A stretch of DNA of 64,000 nt from Urechis unicinctus (lineage: Eukaryota; Annelida; Polychaeta; Xenopneusta; Urechidae): the NCBI GenBank assembly GCA_034190875.2, contig CM067356.1, forward strand, positions 50,403,763 through 50,467,762, written 5' to 3'. The notes under the pieces were generated by a model that saw only the letters and a list, made by a program, of their open reading frames with translations, did no database searches and was not told where the DNA came from. The position numbers and the translations under genes were made by a program. This document shows, piece after piece, positions 1 through 12,060 of the stretch; position 1 is the stretch's first letter, and each line of letters starts with the position of its first letter.

Positions 1-2260
1 TAATGTCATTTTGGTCATTAAATGCCTTTTCTAGCAGGAATCAAGTTAATGTCAGAATATGGGATGAAAATGTTCCCATATGCGCTTATTTCTCTGTTGC
101 GGTGGAATAAGCTTTTAGCCGTCAGCACCTGTAGCACACTACAGTCCAATAGGAACCGCTGTGATGATCAGCTTACATAAGCTACACCTGTAATCTATGT
201 GCTTTGTTAATTTTTAATCGCGGGATAGGTTGGCATTTATATTCAGAGCATCGGACTGGTTCTTGAGCAAAATATGAATGTGATAGCGTTATACTGCGAT
301 GGATGATTTTATATTTCCATAATTTCAGCGATTACAAGGATCACGTTCATCACCAATGGCCTTGCATATGTCTGGTATATTTAACAGTGCGGTCTTATTA
401 ACATGTATGAAATTAACCATTTGTCTGGTGTTCCTGGTACAGAGAAGTTCAAACACCTAGACACGATTACATGACACAATAATGAATAGCTTCTTCCTTA
501 TCATCTAGACACTTCAATACTAACTATGTATTGTGATATTGGTATGACTTTATCGCAGTTATGTTGTTTCTTAGGCATTCAAAAAGAGCATCCACGTGGT
601 GCTTTGGGGCCCGGTAGCTATCTCGAATTCTTTCTACAACCTACATCGGAATAGCCGTCAATATCTTGCTCAATCTGGTTGAGGAGTATCTATTGTTTTT
701 AATGAATATTCTTGTGTACAGACGATACACTGGATTGGAAACAATTTTTAAGATAATAATAGGTCGGGGAACTCGTACAAACCGTCGATCCAATACCGAA
801 TCTCGAATCAGCATCTACCAATTGAATGATATGTATCGGTCAAAAACCATACGAATTCAACTGCTTAAAAGTACTTTACTTACCCTTTATAAGGGAACCA
901 TATAGGGTTTAGTACCAAATAGTATGTATAAATATAGCAAATATTTGTGAACACATGAAAAGTCTTGCTGAATATAAAACTGAGATATCCATGATCAAAA
1001 TTTATTCATACTTTCCTAAAGCATCAAACTGCAACACCTAACACTCCTGTGACTTACAACTTATCACGATGCTGAATAATGCTCAAGGGTCTGTAGATGG
1101 AACGGTACATTGTGGGATGATGATGACTGTGCAAATGTGTACAAAGAGGTCAAACGCTCATTCGGGTATTGTCAACCGTAGAACAGAATCGAATTATGCA
1201 CCATAGATTTTGAATGTTTCAGACATATTATTTTTAACATCACGTCCAAACCAATGACGTCATGCTTACTGATATGCTTTGACGTTGATAGATGGGATCC
1301 ATTTCGATAATCGATTTGCGAAATAACGCATCACATGACAGCCAAAACATCTATCTTTTTGCTGTAAATAATCTTGCTGCAGCCTCATCAACTTTGAAAC
1401 GTCACGCTTCGGAGTGAAGCACTTGTTCACATCATTTACTATCTAAGGTGCTGGCAATGTCGTATGCTGTGCGATACTTCTGCATCTGTATATCATTCTT
1501 TATACAGTGTTGGCAAATGGAAAGCCGAATGTATACCAAACAATGGTGATTGCCTATATGTAGGATTGATCCACGCTAATTCGTCATTACAACATCAGTA
1601 TATTGGTCAGTTTATAAATCTAACACCGTCAGAAAGAGACAATATCGCAATAATCTTGTCTACCCAGGACAGGAAATTGAACAAAATCATTGAAATGTGG
1701 GTTAGGATATTTATCATATGAGTGATCTACATACAAATTCCACTGTCTACCCCCACCTCTTTTGATTTGAAGCCTTAACCTGTTACATGCCAGACGTAAC
1801 CAGCACTGTTATATTAATGGCAGTTGATGAGAATAGTTCAATGTCAATTCGTAATGATTGTGTAATTCTGGTAATGTCCTGCTTGGTAGGCATACTCAGT
1901 CGATTGCATCGTAAACTATTAATGAGCTGCTCAACATAGGTGTAGTATGATAGCACGGTTTTGACGTCAATATGGTGATTATATATATCATGAATCACCG
2001 TAATCAAAGGAACGCCTCCAACTTTTATGTATTTCAGATTTATTTCGAACCGCATGCTATCAATATGCATAACCGTGTGAACTACATGTTCTGCAGCGTG
2101 ATTTAATGACGCATAGCATGGCATTATAATATACAGTCTGTGCCATACAGTTAACCTACATTTGTCTGAATTATTAGTCTGTAACCTTGTTATAGGCAGT
2201 TGAGGGCAAACTCGACGAATGACGTTTTTTAAGGTACCCGCATCTGCCATTTATATCATA
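1..2260 (+). repeat. Module A, copy 1 (most complete)
   Basis: A low-copy repeat of unknown class. Positions 1-410 align directly with 58,560-58,940 (shared strings include TCATTAAATGCCTTT and GCATCGGACTGGT). Positions about 462-1,238 align with 58,943-59,787 only as the reverse complement. Positions 1,257-1,475 and 1,850-2,030 align directly again with 59,818-60,215. A more diverged, partial third copy lies at 34,690-35,790. No terminal inverted repeats, target duplication or recognisable coding domain was seen apart from one ORF at 1,783-2,250. Confidence 0.75.
1783..2250 (-). CDS. Unrecognised 155-residue ORF in module A
   Basis: This is the longest open frame outside simple repeats. It starts with ATG at 2,250 (MADAGTLKN...) and ends with TAA. 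I recognise no family, signal peptide or membrane segment. The composition is ordinary for a soluble protein, with several His and Cys residues. The module A copy at 60,020-60,215 matches roughly residues 70-140 closely but has an extra G and a short insertion, so it is out of frame there, and the 34.7 kb copy diverges before it. It may therefore be a chance ORF in a repeat, or the last open copy of an old gene. No promoter or splice context was identified. Confidence 0.2.
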   Translation of the reverse strand: MADAGTLKNVIRRVCPQLPITRLQTNNSDKCRLTVWHRLYIIMPCYASLNHAAEHVVHTVMHIDSMRFEINLKYIKVGGVPLITVIHDIYNHHIDVKTVLSYYTYVEQLINSLRCNRLSMPTKQDITRITQSLRIDIELFSSTAINITVLVTSGM

Positions 2261-2399
2261 TTAATGATCGGCCCTTCTGAGCGGATAGTTAAACAGGTCT
2301 CTTAATGACTTCAATAGGAGAAGCATGCCGTCAAAAAGGTCGATTAGATAGAGCGCGATGACGCCGTTAAGAAAGGAAACATAGAGACATCGATGGTTT

Positions 2400-2520
2400 T
2401 ATGAGAGGACTAATAATCGCTAACAGCCAAACTGATTGGTACTATTTACGCCCTCATCGCAGTCACATATATCAATACTCTAAGAAGAATAGTAACTGTA
2501 ATAGTATTTATAGTAGTGTG
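2400..2520 (+). repeat. Module B, copy 1
   Basis: A conserved stretch reading like AACAGCCAAACTG, then CGCAGTCACATATATCA, then AGAATAGTAACTGTA. The same order of words recurs at about 8,265, 14,380, 21,597 and 26,520. Copies differ by many substitutions and small indels and none carries an ORF. Confidence 0.75.
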
Positions 2521-3160
2521 AGTCTATGCTGGAATACCTGAGGGTGATACAACATCCCTTGTATGAACAAATGTTCAAAACAGTCACATATGAAACCATC
2601 CGCAGACACCCATTAGCATATACACACATAGTACTGCTGCAAAAATGACATTGACTTACTTGGCATGCAACGCATATACACATTCTCATCTGCAAAGTTG
2701 TTTTGCACAGCTCTTATCGCAATCACATCAATCATGCTAGTCAATAAATGCGATATTCATGAATAGTGTCATTACGTCTTAAGGCTTGTCGAACTTGCAA
2801 AAATACGAAACATTCTATTTATCTTTTGAACATAGTATAGGCTGCATTCCCAATGGAAGGAAGTAAGTTATTGAATGTGTCAGAGCAAACGACAAGCAAA
2901 GTGAACGCTGATCGCGATCTTTCGTGATAAACTCCATTGCAATTAATGGTTTAGTCTATCCATGAATCAGACTATGACCACTACTACTTTTATCAGTGAG
3001 TGATTGATTTTCTACCCCTCATTTAGCCTCGTCTTATTCCTTATCAGTGACTGATAAGACGCCCAGGACACAGACCTACGATGACAAATGAATAACAGAG
3101 GCTCCATTGCTGCTTTTTGGATGGAATTAGCACCAAGCAGGAAGAGTTCTTGCATCATTT
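2520..3160 (+). repeat. Module C, copy 1
   Basis: Aligns with 5,945-6,730: shared words include GCATGCAACGCAT, TCTTATCGCAATCACAT, TTATCAGTGA, TTTAGCCTCGTCTTAT and GGAGGCTCCAT-like sequence, then CACCAAGC.GGAAGA. It is non-coding in both copies. It contains the paired GTCTTAT/ATAAGAC arms listed separately. Confidence 0.75.
3031..3061. promoter_or_regulatory. Inverted repeat with GATA-type arms
   Basis: GTCTTAT and ATAAGAC arms enclose an inner perfect palindrome CTTATCAG-TGA-CTGATAAG. The outer arms are kept in the module C copy near 6,608-6,638 (GTCTTATC...GATAAGAC) although the loop differs. It could form a hairpin or hold two facing GATA-factor sites. Function is unknown. Confidence 0.4.
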
Positions 3161-5945
3161 CATTTCTTTGTTTGTAATTACGACATTAAGATGATTAGGT
3201 TAGAAGCCAAGCTGTTCTCCACAAAAAGCCGATATGAGACTCGTGTGCCATGCGTACTGCAAACAATACTATGGCAACTGCTGCAAGGTGCAAATTAACA
3301 TCTGTTATTCATGAACATATATGCCGACGCAGTGTCGTTATGTATGGCTGGCCAATCGATGTTGACTCTCCTTGCATCAGGTTTCTATTCGCTATGTTAT
3401 TGCTTATTTTAATGTAGGGATCGAAATAGAGGGGGGTCCGGAGCCAAAGGCCCCTAGAACTAACCCCGGGCCCCTTCATGTTCTGACTAAGTTATTGGGT
3501 TCACAAATGACGGCATTGATTCCTCCCGCGCAGCCGGCTATTAAATTTGAAACGGATATGGCTGTCTCTGTACTACTAAATATTATTCCAAAACCTATAG
3601 ACAGTATTTAATATTGTCTTTGGGTTTTTATTGATTTTTTCAAAGCATTCGATACAGTCGGTCACAAAATACTATCATTGAACATGCAAAACCTCATTAT
3701 GTAATTCTTGGAACTTTAACATAATGTGCATTAAATCTTTACATGGACAACGTAAATATTTGATTCGTTAACAAAACTAGCTTTTGCGTAGTCATGATGA
3801 AAATGCACTTCATCTACAATTGCTACAGGATTAGAAATAATCACAAAGATAAATTACAATGAATAAACACTTAAGAACTTGTATTATACCTTTATTAATC
3901 TATATTATATTACTGAAATATTGTATAAGGGAATGCCATCAAAATGTACGTACAATATTTAACATACTTAACTATTATACATTTACAATCTCAACATATA
4001 TTCCATTTCAAATGTTACGTTTAGATTCGACAAATGTATGTTTCCAGATATATTTGATGATCTGTTATCTTTATGCAATGATTTGCGTGCATATTCAATA
4101 CGACGATGCGATAAGCGAATGCATGTGAAATAGATTGTCAACGATACAATCATTATGATCTGATTGGTTGCATTTTTATATCAATAATGTCACAGCTTGC
4201 TTTGAAATGCAGTTATAAGTCATTTGAACAATAACAGACCAATAGATCATTTTTTGATTAACATACATTTCTCAAATATGGAATTGCGAATTCGACATTT
4301 TTGTGTGCCTGAGAAGTGTTATTGGATGAATAATCTGTTGATGCCGATAACTACGGATTTTCTCAGGAGGAATCACCAAAAGATGAATACAGAAGGCATA
4401 GTTTAATAGCCAAAGTGGATGTCACCATAAGGTTAACTGTGTTGTGAATATATAGTGAGTATGCCAAAAAGCAATTCCAGTATAGCAACATCGATTAGTA
4501 AATTCTCTTCGAATCAGGCACTAAAGCCGAAACCAATGAACGAAACAAAGGGATAATTGTTAGAAGTTATTGTAATTTTGATCTTGGATCGCTTGGGGCT
4601 ATTATTGTGTAAGCTTGACAGCGGGGTGCGATTGCAAAGCTTAACTTAGTGCAGTATTTGTTGCTATGTTAGGGAAAGCTTGGGGTTTGTGTGTGTGTGT
4701 TGTGGGTGTGTGTGTTCACCATTGATAAGCATAAGTGCAAACGTAACTGACGAAACAATTTCGACTTCAAACCGCATTACGACAGAAATGACAGTTATTA
4801 TGTCACTGTCAGGGTTTAATAGCTGCATTATATGGTATGATGGCACATCCTAGGTGTAGCGAATCGTCATAATTGTCACACAAAGTTTGTGCACACAGCG
4901 ACGTTATTATACAGCTGTGACTTGTATGGCGTATTGCGGTCTGTGACGAAGCGCCAGAGTCCAATTGTTGTTATGACGGCCATCAATTATGAAGTAATTA
5001 TTTCTAGTTTCAATTAGGTAAAACTGCATTTTAACACCTATATCATATTGTGGTGTGAATGTTATGTATCTTTTCGTTTGTATGGTGTAATGGTTACGCG
5101 TGAGAGCCTTTCATTCATTTGCCTAAATTTACTGTTTATATTTTACGGCCATAACGTTTTGAGAGTCACCTGGGGACGAGACTTCACGCGCACTCACCTG
5201 TAATACGTCTAACATACTTTCTTCATAAAAAGCTCAAAGCACCGTTTCATTGCTGGCTATCAGTCGCTGCAACGTCAAACGAAAGATTCCATTTCTGTCA
5301 GAAAAACATTGTGTGCCAGTGCAAAGAGAAAGTGAGTGCATAGGAATATCAATCACATACAGGCGCCCTTTTGCAATTAAGACTATTAAGTGTAATGAAG
5401 GATCTGTAATTTTTTGCATGCAGCAACGTGATACCATCTACCCTTCGTCTGATAATTAATATGAACTGTATAATGTCACTCGGAAAGAGATATATTTCGA
5501 CTCATGCTGCATATCTCATCGGTTTAGGTTTGAGATCAACTCCATACAGCGCAGTTGCCGTCAGACGTTTTATGCTATTGTTTTACTACCGATGGAAGAA
5601 ATATATTGTAATTCGCGGTCGACTTGGAAGACAATTAATGGAAACCCGATTGAATGACTAGTGCTATTAAATTATATTACACATTACCACAATGGGTGAT
5701 AGCACCAGCAATATTGTCAGTCACTCGTGAATACGATTAAAAACACTTAGCTTCTTGTCCAAGCATCGATGAAAGAATTCAAATAAAGCAAATACCCTTA
5801 GAACATAAATAATGCATTTGGAATCTACACCAAGAGTGAAGTTATAATGCTTGAACAGTCATTATCATTTCCGCTATCATTATCATTTTGGTAACGATAA
5901 GCCAACTTAAATGGACAGTTGGAAATTGCGGAGCAAGGGTGGGAA
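3160..5945. other. Non-coding, mostly unassigned
   Basis: No gene was recognised. Positions 3,430-3,480 form a short GC-rich island (GGCCCC, CCCGGGCCCC) within AT-rich DNA. Positions 3,640-4,140 are very AT-rich with many stops. Positions 4,687-4,716 are a GT tract. Positions 4,880-5,030 resemble 6,930-7,060 (shared GCGACGTTATT/TCGACGTCATC and GACGGCCATCAATT/GACCTGCCATCAATT). Confidence 0.6.
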
Positions 5946-6730
5946 CCTATGTGAGGATACCTGGAGGTAATATCATATCCCTGTTGTCCACAAAGGTTCC
6001 AAACATTTTCGAATTTAAAATATTATGAGGTAGATATTATGACACTAGAAACATATGGAATTTTCCGCAAACACCAATTAGCACAGACACAGCAACCCAA
6101 TAGATATGAAAGATACATCTGCACAAATGGTCCGTATACACACACAAATGTATGCAACAAACACACGCACGTGCACACACGTTGGCAAATGCACCCACAC
6201 TCACTCATGCGCACATTTTTTCAACCAAACTAATTCCTCTTCTGTTCATTATAATAAATATCCATATTTCCCTTGGGTCCAAATAGTATTGCTACACAAG
6301 TCGTATTGCTGTATATGGCATGCAACGCATAAACACAGAGGCAGGAACATTGTTGTACACGGGTCTTATCGCAATCACATAAATCAATGTAATCCATCAA
6401 CGAGATTACCCTTAATAGTGTCTTCATGCCTTAAGGGGCGGTTTGCAACAGCCCGAAACATAGTATAAGCAACTTTTCTAGTGGGGAAACTTACAAGCAA
6501 CTTCAAGTAATCTTTCGATATCAACTCCATTGCCATAAATGCGACCATAACCACTGCTAGTTTTATCAGTGAATGATTGATTGATTTTTTGCCACTAATT
6601 TAGCCTCGTCTTATCCTACATCCGTGGTTGATAAGACGTCCAGGGGATAGTTCTACCATGACAAATACGATGACGGAGGCTCCATACATGATTCGCGGAT
6701 GAAACTGGCACCAAGCGGGAAGATTGCTTG
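5945..6730 (+). repeat. Module C, copy 2
   Basis: Diverged direct copy of 2,520-3,160. It differs by an inserted CA/CACG-rich stretch at about 6,128-6,205. The many short overlapping ORFs here come from the CA tract and shared low-complexity DNA, not from a gene. Confidence 0.75.
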
Positions 6731-7390
6731 CCTTAGGCAATATATTAATTTGTAATTCCGACATTATCAGGTTTGATGAAGAAGACAAATTTCATATCGT
6801 AAATTACTTCTTTAGTCGTTCGGAGCTGCTATTGTGCAAGTTATCACAGCGGAGTGTAACATGTGCCTCAGTGCAACCAATATCATTTACATTACTAAAC
6901 TTCGTCATAACGTCCACGAAATAAATGTGCATACATCGACGTCATCTTACGGCAATGACGATCTGTGGCCAGGCGGGAGAGTATAATCGTTACATATGAC
7001 CTGCCATCAATTTGGAAGCATACACTACTAGTTCCTATGTGTTATAACCTAATGAAAACGCTGAATATTTGATTGAGACCATTATGATATTGGTGTATGA
7101 ATGTTCCATGGTGTCCGACATGGATGTAGCAATCTCGCGCAACATCCTCATATCCTCTGCCGACCCAGGGTGAGAGGATGATCAATAGGACAAACATGGA
7201 TAAATTCAGCCCGAACACCCTCCAGCCTTGTCAAATAGCACTTATCGTTCACAACGATTGCACAATTAGCTTCTCATTTACCCTAGTGGAGAAGTCTCCG
7301 TCGGCTTTTTCATTTGATCATGGGCTGCTTCTCGACATTTTAGATCGGTTGCATTTTGTATTTATATTCACTAACATCGAGCTCATTTTC
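6730..7390. other. Non-coding DNA, part shared with 4,880-5,030
   Basis: No gene was recognised. Positions 6,930-7,060 align with 4,880-5,030. The remainder has no partner that I found. Confidence 0.5.
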
Positions 7391-8250
7391 TGCATTTAGG
7401 AATTGCAGAGAAATGACATTATCGTTGCGCGGGACCTCTAAAACAAAACATTTCCTCGTGTCATTTCATCCTTTTATAGCACAATGTTACTATAGTGCCT
7501 AATGAGGACGCTGACATTAAAAAGTACCGATGTTAATTTGTTAAACGATTATTAAGTACACTCGGTCAAACGTAATTGCAGCGTGTCATATCCTGTTTTA
7601 TCAATACTTAATCGTGTTAGAGCATTGGTCAAGAGGCACATCGCTGACAGGCTACAGTTCGACGAACAACGTGGGACGAATAGTTTGTCATGTTTAGCCA
7701 ATTTGAGAAGTAATGCTGTCGACATGCTGATATAGGAGTTCTGTTTTAATAATGAGCCGGTGCAAGCGTGTATTCCCGCATGCATTCTTATTCTTCCGAT
7801 TGCCTGAACCAGTCGGTTGCCTGTCAACACCTATCAAGATTAAATGACACTGATGGCACTAATGCTATAGCACTAAAAAAAAAGAGCAGAATGACACCAA
7901 TAAGCGTAACAGGACAGTTGAGGTCGATGCCGCATTCGCAAATAAATTGCATGAGTAGTGACGTGGTGTGTGATATGGCTGCAAAATCAGCACAACGCAA
8001 ATGATTGTCTGCGGTCACACGCACGTACACACGCACCGATTCACAAATTAGTTCGTTTCTATCTATATGGCATCGTTATCAGCTGTCACACCACATGATA
8101 ATTACACTTATCTGATAAGTGGCCAGAAAGGTATCGTCATGCCAATACACTTAAGCTGCACCGCGCCCCATTTAGCGAAATATGCAATCATTTACACATA
8201 ATTAAAGACAATGGTCATGTTGGACTTATAGCGAGTTAGATACATGCTAC
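7390..8250 (+). repeat. Module D, copy 1
   Basis: Aligns directly with 20,835-21,410. Shared words in order: CATTATCGTT, TATAGTGCCTAAT, CGTGTC/CGTGGCAT, ATAGGAGTTCTGTT, TTAATAATGAGCCG/ATTAATGAGCCG, CTCCGATTGCCT, GCACCGCGC and ACATAATTAAAGACA. No ORF is conserved between the copies. A shorter related piece around TAATGAGCCGGTG recurs further right (module H). Confidence 0.75.
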
Positions 8251-8254
8251 ATTC

Positions 8255-8470
8255 ATATCGTATTAACCGGTAACAGCCAAACTGCATTACGCCCTTATCG
8301 CAGTCACATATATCACTACTCCAAGGAGAATAGTAACTGTATTAGCATTGGTAGTATCGCGACGTCTGTAAGTACTGTCCGAAAAACCCCAACAATTCTC
8401 ATAATAAACTTAGCCACAAATTTGACAACCAGTTTTATCGATAATTTATATATTGATCATTGCCTGATTA
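8255..8470 (+). repeat. Module B, copy 2
   Basis: GGTAACAGCCAAACTGC, CTTATCGCAGTCACATATAT and GGAGAATAGTAACTG are followed by AAACTTAGCCACAAAT and TTTTATCG. This is the longest form of the module and matches 21,590-21,790 and 26,515-26,720 across about 200 bp. Confidence 0.75.
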
Positions 8471-8989
8471 GATCATTTGCAGCTCCATCGTTCACATCTA
8501 ATATACAGAGGCTCCATTCCAATTTATCTATCTACATACTTACTGTAAGTGTCCAACACAATAATCATATTACCTCGGAGGACCAACAGTCAACTGCAGT
8601 AAATTTTACAACGCCCCTCAAATGATGGTTTCGGTATAATTTACCTGCTAAGACTAATTATCATCATTCATTATGAGAATATATGTACCTTGCTAATTTG
8701 GTAATCGTCATGTTAAAATTACAACGTAGACTTAACTGGGTTAATATATGTAAATATTCGGTTACAGTTTGCACCAGAATCTGATGTTGGCTAAACTAAG
8801 TCAATTAAGCAATTCATAGGCATACCGGTTTGGTCTGCTACCGCTATACTTAAAGGTAGTTTCGGCAATATGATCACAGGGCCAAGCAAGGGTAATTATA
8901 GAATCAGAGATTTATGCCACTAGAAGCATTCATAAACGAATGTGATTGAGTCATCATGACCGTCTGCAGCTCAAGTATCATTTGCCCAC

Positions 8990-9410
8990 AATACAAGGTA
9001 GCTGAGTTAAGACTCTACAAGAGTTTCTCATTACAATTCTGTTACAGAATCGTTATCTATTACTATTCCCCCGACAGAATGAATTTCTAGTAACATGCAT
9101 TTAAAACAATTGCGGATGCCGGATAATAAACAACCTGGAATTTGCTCTCAAGCCAAAGGCTATTTTGTTTTAAGTGTTCCATTCTCAGTTATTCAGTCTA
9201 GGGATCCATTCAAGGCTGGTGATCCGTATCAACAATATCTCAGGCGGTCAAAATCACGGTGGTCAATAATCACTGTGCAGCGCAATAAACGACCTTCATC
9301 GAACAATTCAGGGCCTCCTATAAAAGAAATAGCACTGGACCATGAAAGCAATTTTGACGCCCAGATAATACTGTATCCTATCTGTAGCTGGGTAGGTATC
9401 ATGTTAAAAT
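8990..9410 (+). repeat. Module E, copy 1 (includes a spurious 108-codon ORF)
   Basis: Direct partner of 23,090-23,465. Shared: AAGGTAGCTGAGTTAAGA, CTAGTAACATGCAT, GATAATAAAC, CACGGTGGTCA, GTGCAGCGCAATAAA, AGGGCCTCC and ATCATGAAAGC-like text. A 108-codon open frame at 9,095-9,421 runs through the first copy, but indels and stops interrupt that frame in the second, so I treat it as non-coding. Confidence 0.7.
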
Positions 9411-9419
9411 TTTTGGCAT

Positions 9420-12060
9420 AACTTAACCATATATGCAGGGATGCGAGCCGTCGGGCACAAGTAACACCTACACCTAAATATCGTGGTTTCCTAATTTTTT
9501 AACAAGTTAATAGAATTGCGTGTGAGGTTGAACGCAGCCCGTCCAATTGACAAGTAGATGGCTTGTGGGGATACGCACGATCTGGTTACATATGTAAAGT
9601 GTTTTTCATTTAGCTTCTTTAATTATGTTTCTATCGGACTGATAAAAGGTGACCATCATCTACCATATATGTCCAATAATTATATTCATCGAGGATCACC
9701 AGACTCTAATACACTTTTATCAGCATTGTATTACGCCGAGCCATAGAAGCGTGAAGTGCTATTACTCTGCATCAATACTCTCTCGCTTTTGAGGTATTAT
9801 CTGTAAAGATGTAAATAGCAATAATATTGATGAACGTGGGTTCCTGTAAACAATCATGGCTTGGTCGGGAGTACTGCGAAAACATTCTTGCTCGGTGATG
9901 TGCACATGCTACGCTTGAGAACTTCAGTGTGTCCAAGTCAGATAAAAATAGTACTGTTGTTGATGTCCAAATGCATGTCATATTCATTATATAACGTGAC
10001 CATCCTGAATGAAGGAACAAGTTGCATGATTTGAGGAACCATGGCGTAGAACGTTGTTAACGTGTCAGTTACAGTCCGAATCTTACACTAGTTGATGACT
10101 TAACTCTCTAATAAAGCAACATATATCAGATTAAGGAATTAGCTTGGTGGAAGATTTTATGCCAACCTATTCATTGTTATTCGATTACTGCAGCATGGAT
10201 TTTAAATTACTTTGAGATAATAATTTATCTGTTTGACGTATATTATACAAGCATTCAACCATTTTAGCGACACACTTTAATGCAATCCTTTTTAAATGGC
10301 CAATCTCTGTCCAACCCCACAACAAACCCGGAGTAAACGGGGCGTCGAACACGTTCTTATTCTGCACTTTCCCGTCTGGGTTATTCAAGGCAATTGCATC
10401 CAATAGAATGGTGAGTTACAATGCAATATATACCATTGGAAGACTGAAGAGCCTAATTAAACTACACCAAGCGTAAAGATATTGTATTTCTGTTGTCATA
10501 AACGCTTTCCGTTCAGCCACCAATATTGAGCTTTGTGTGTGCCGTGCCTATGGAACGTGTGACTTGTTCTCGTAATTATTAGTCTCCAGTTTTTCTCGGC
10601 GTTTTTAGGCTTTCCCACAATCATTGAAAAGTTATGAACTGATATATTTCTGAGATCATAGCAAGAGAGAACAGCTTAACCAGGAGGCACAACACCGGGT
10701 ATAGCAGAGGGACAAATGGTAAATATATATCGCCAAGGTCAGCTTGTTAAGTGGGTGATTGTGATTAACTGGAGGTAGCATTCATTCGACCAATCCATTT
10801 ACGCACCTGGTACACTTTCGTTTGGACTAGGGCGTAATCTATATAGTTTATGAGAACAAGGTCAATAGGATGACTATTCCTAAAGCCGTATAGATGATCA
10901 CTTAAAATGCGTTACCTTCCAAAATATTCAATAACATCACATGTGATAAGACATAAATAGATCTATATTTTGTTACCTGTTCGGTGAATCGGCGCAACGA
11001 AAGCAGTCTGTAATTCAGCATGCAATGGCATTTTGTAATGAATTCCTCATATATCGGATGAATGATTTTTTAATTTTAAAAAAGATACGTTAATTCTGCA
11101 GGCACAATTCTTTGATTCGTATTCGTGTAATGGCGCTAGATATAAAGATAATGGCATATCATCGACAAATGCGTTCAGTGGGCTATTATCGCCAGTGTCA
11201 TTTTGCTTATTGCAAGCATATGTTGTAAGAAGCGAAACGTGCACATGTATTTTATCAAGGCCAATTATGTTCGATGAAATTGGGCTCCGAATGAATGTAT
11301 TACGTTTAGTTATAAACTGTTTCTTCTTAGCGTGTATCAAACACAGAAACAAATTAACTACGTTAAAACTTGTTTAACAAATTTGAATATGCAATGATGT
11401 TTGTGGCCAATAGCAATCGTAGCATTCTGGTTACCATGAATTTTTTTGAAACAGTGTTATACAAAAGATACTATAGAACTCAACAGTACTACACACACCT
11501 AAGCGAGAATGAATGATGCATATCGAGGCAACAAATAATCAGTACAGTGCAATAAGTCTATATTCGCATTGCACAATGCTATGAAGCTACGATGTGATGC
11601 AGATTCAGGCCAACCGAACGCAGTTATAACACAGGATTCGATACACACCACAGTTGACATGGTACTCTATGACCAGTGGAGCTTTGTACTGACCATCGTC
11701 TCTTCAAGTTTATTTGTTTCACAACACGTATACGTAGATGTTTCGAAAATATAAAGCATAATTCGACGGATTTTGTTCGGGTTATCAGAAAAGGAAAGAC
11801 ACGTGCGTGTTGTTGATACTTGAGAAGTTGGGACATTATTCTACAGTAGTCTGCAGTATTCTACCGAACCAGCAGGGATATTGGGGAAAGAAAATAATGA
11901 ATACGAATGACATGACAGCACCGCGGTATTTCATAACCGGTCATCACCATTCATTAACATCAATGTTAGAAGATGCTATTCTTAGGGTGGTGATGGTTAT
12001 TCATATACAGTGTTTGCAATTCAGTGGTGTTTTGAACCAGAACCATAGCCGACAGTAATA
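9420..12060. other. Non-coding, unassigned
   Basis: No gene was recognised on either strand; open frames are short and without domain signal. A 13-base word, ACTACACCAAGCG, at 10,461 recurs with flanking similarity at 43,791 and 55,199. Otherwise I see no partner. Confidence 0.5.

Noticed and set aside
9095..9421. 108-codon frame as a gene
   Set aside because: The homologous module E copy at 23,090-23,465 breaks this frame with indels and stops.
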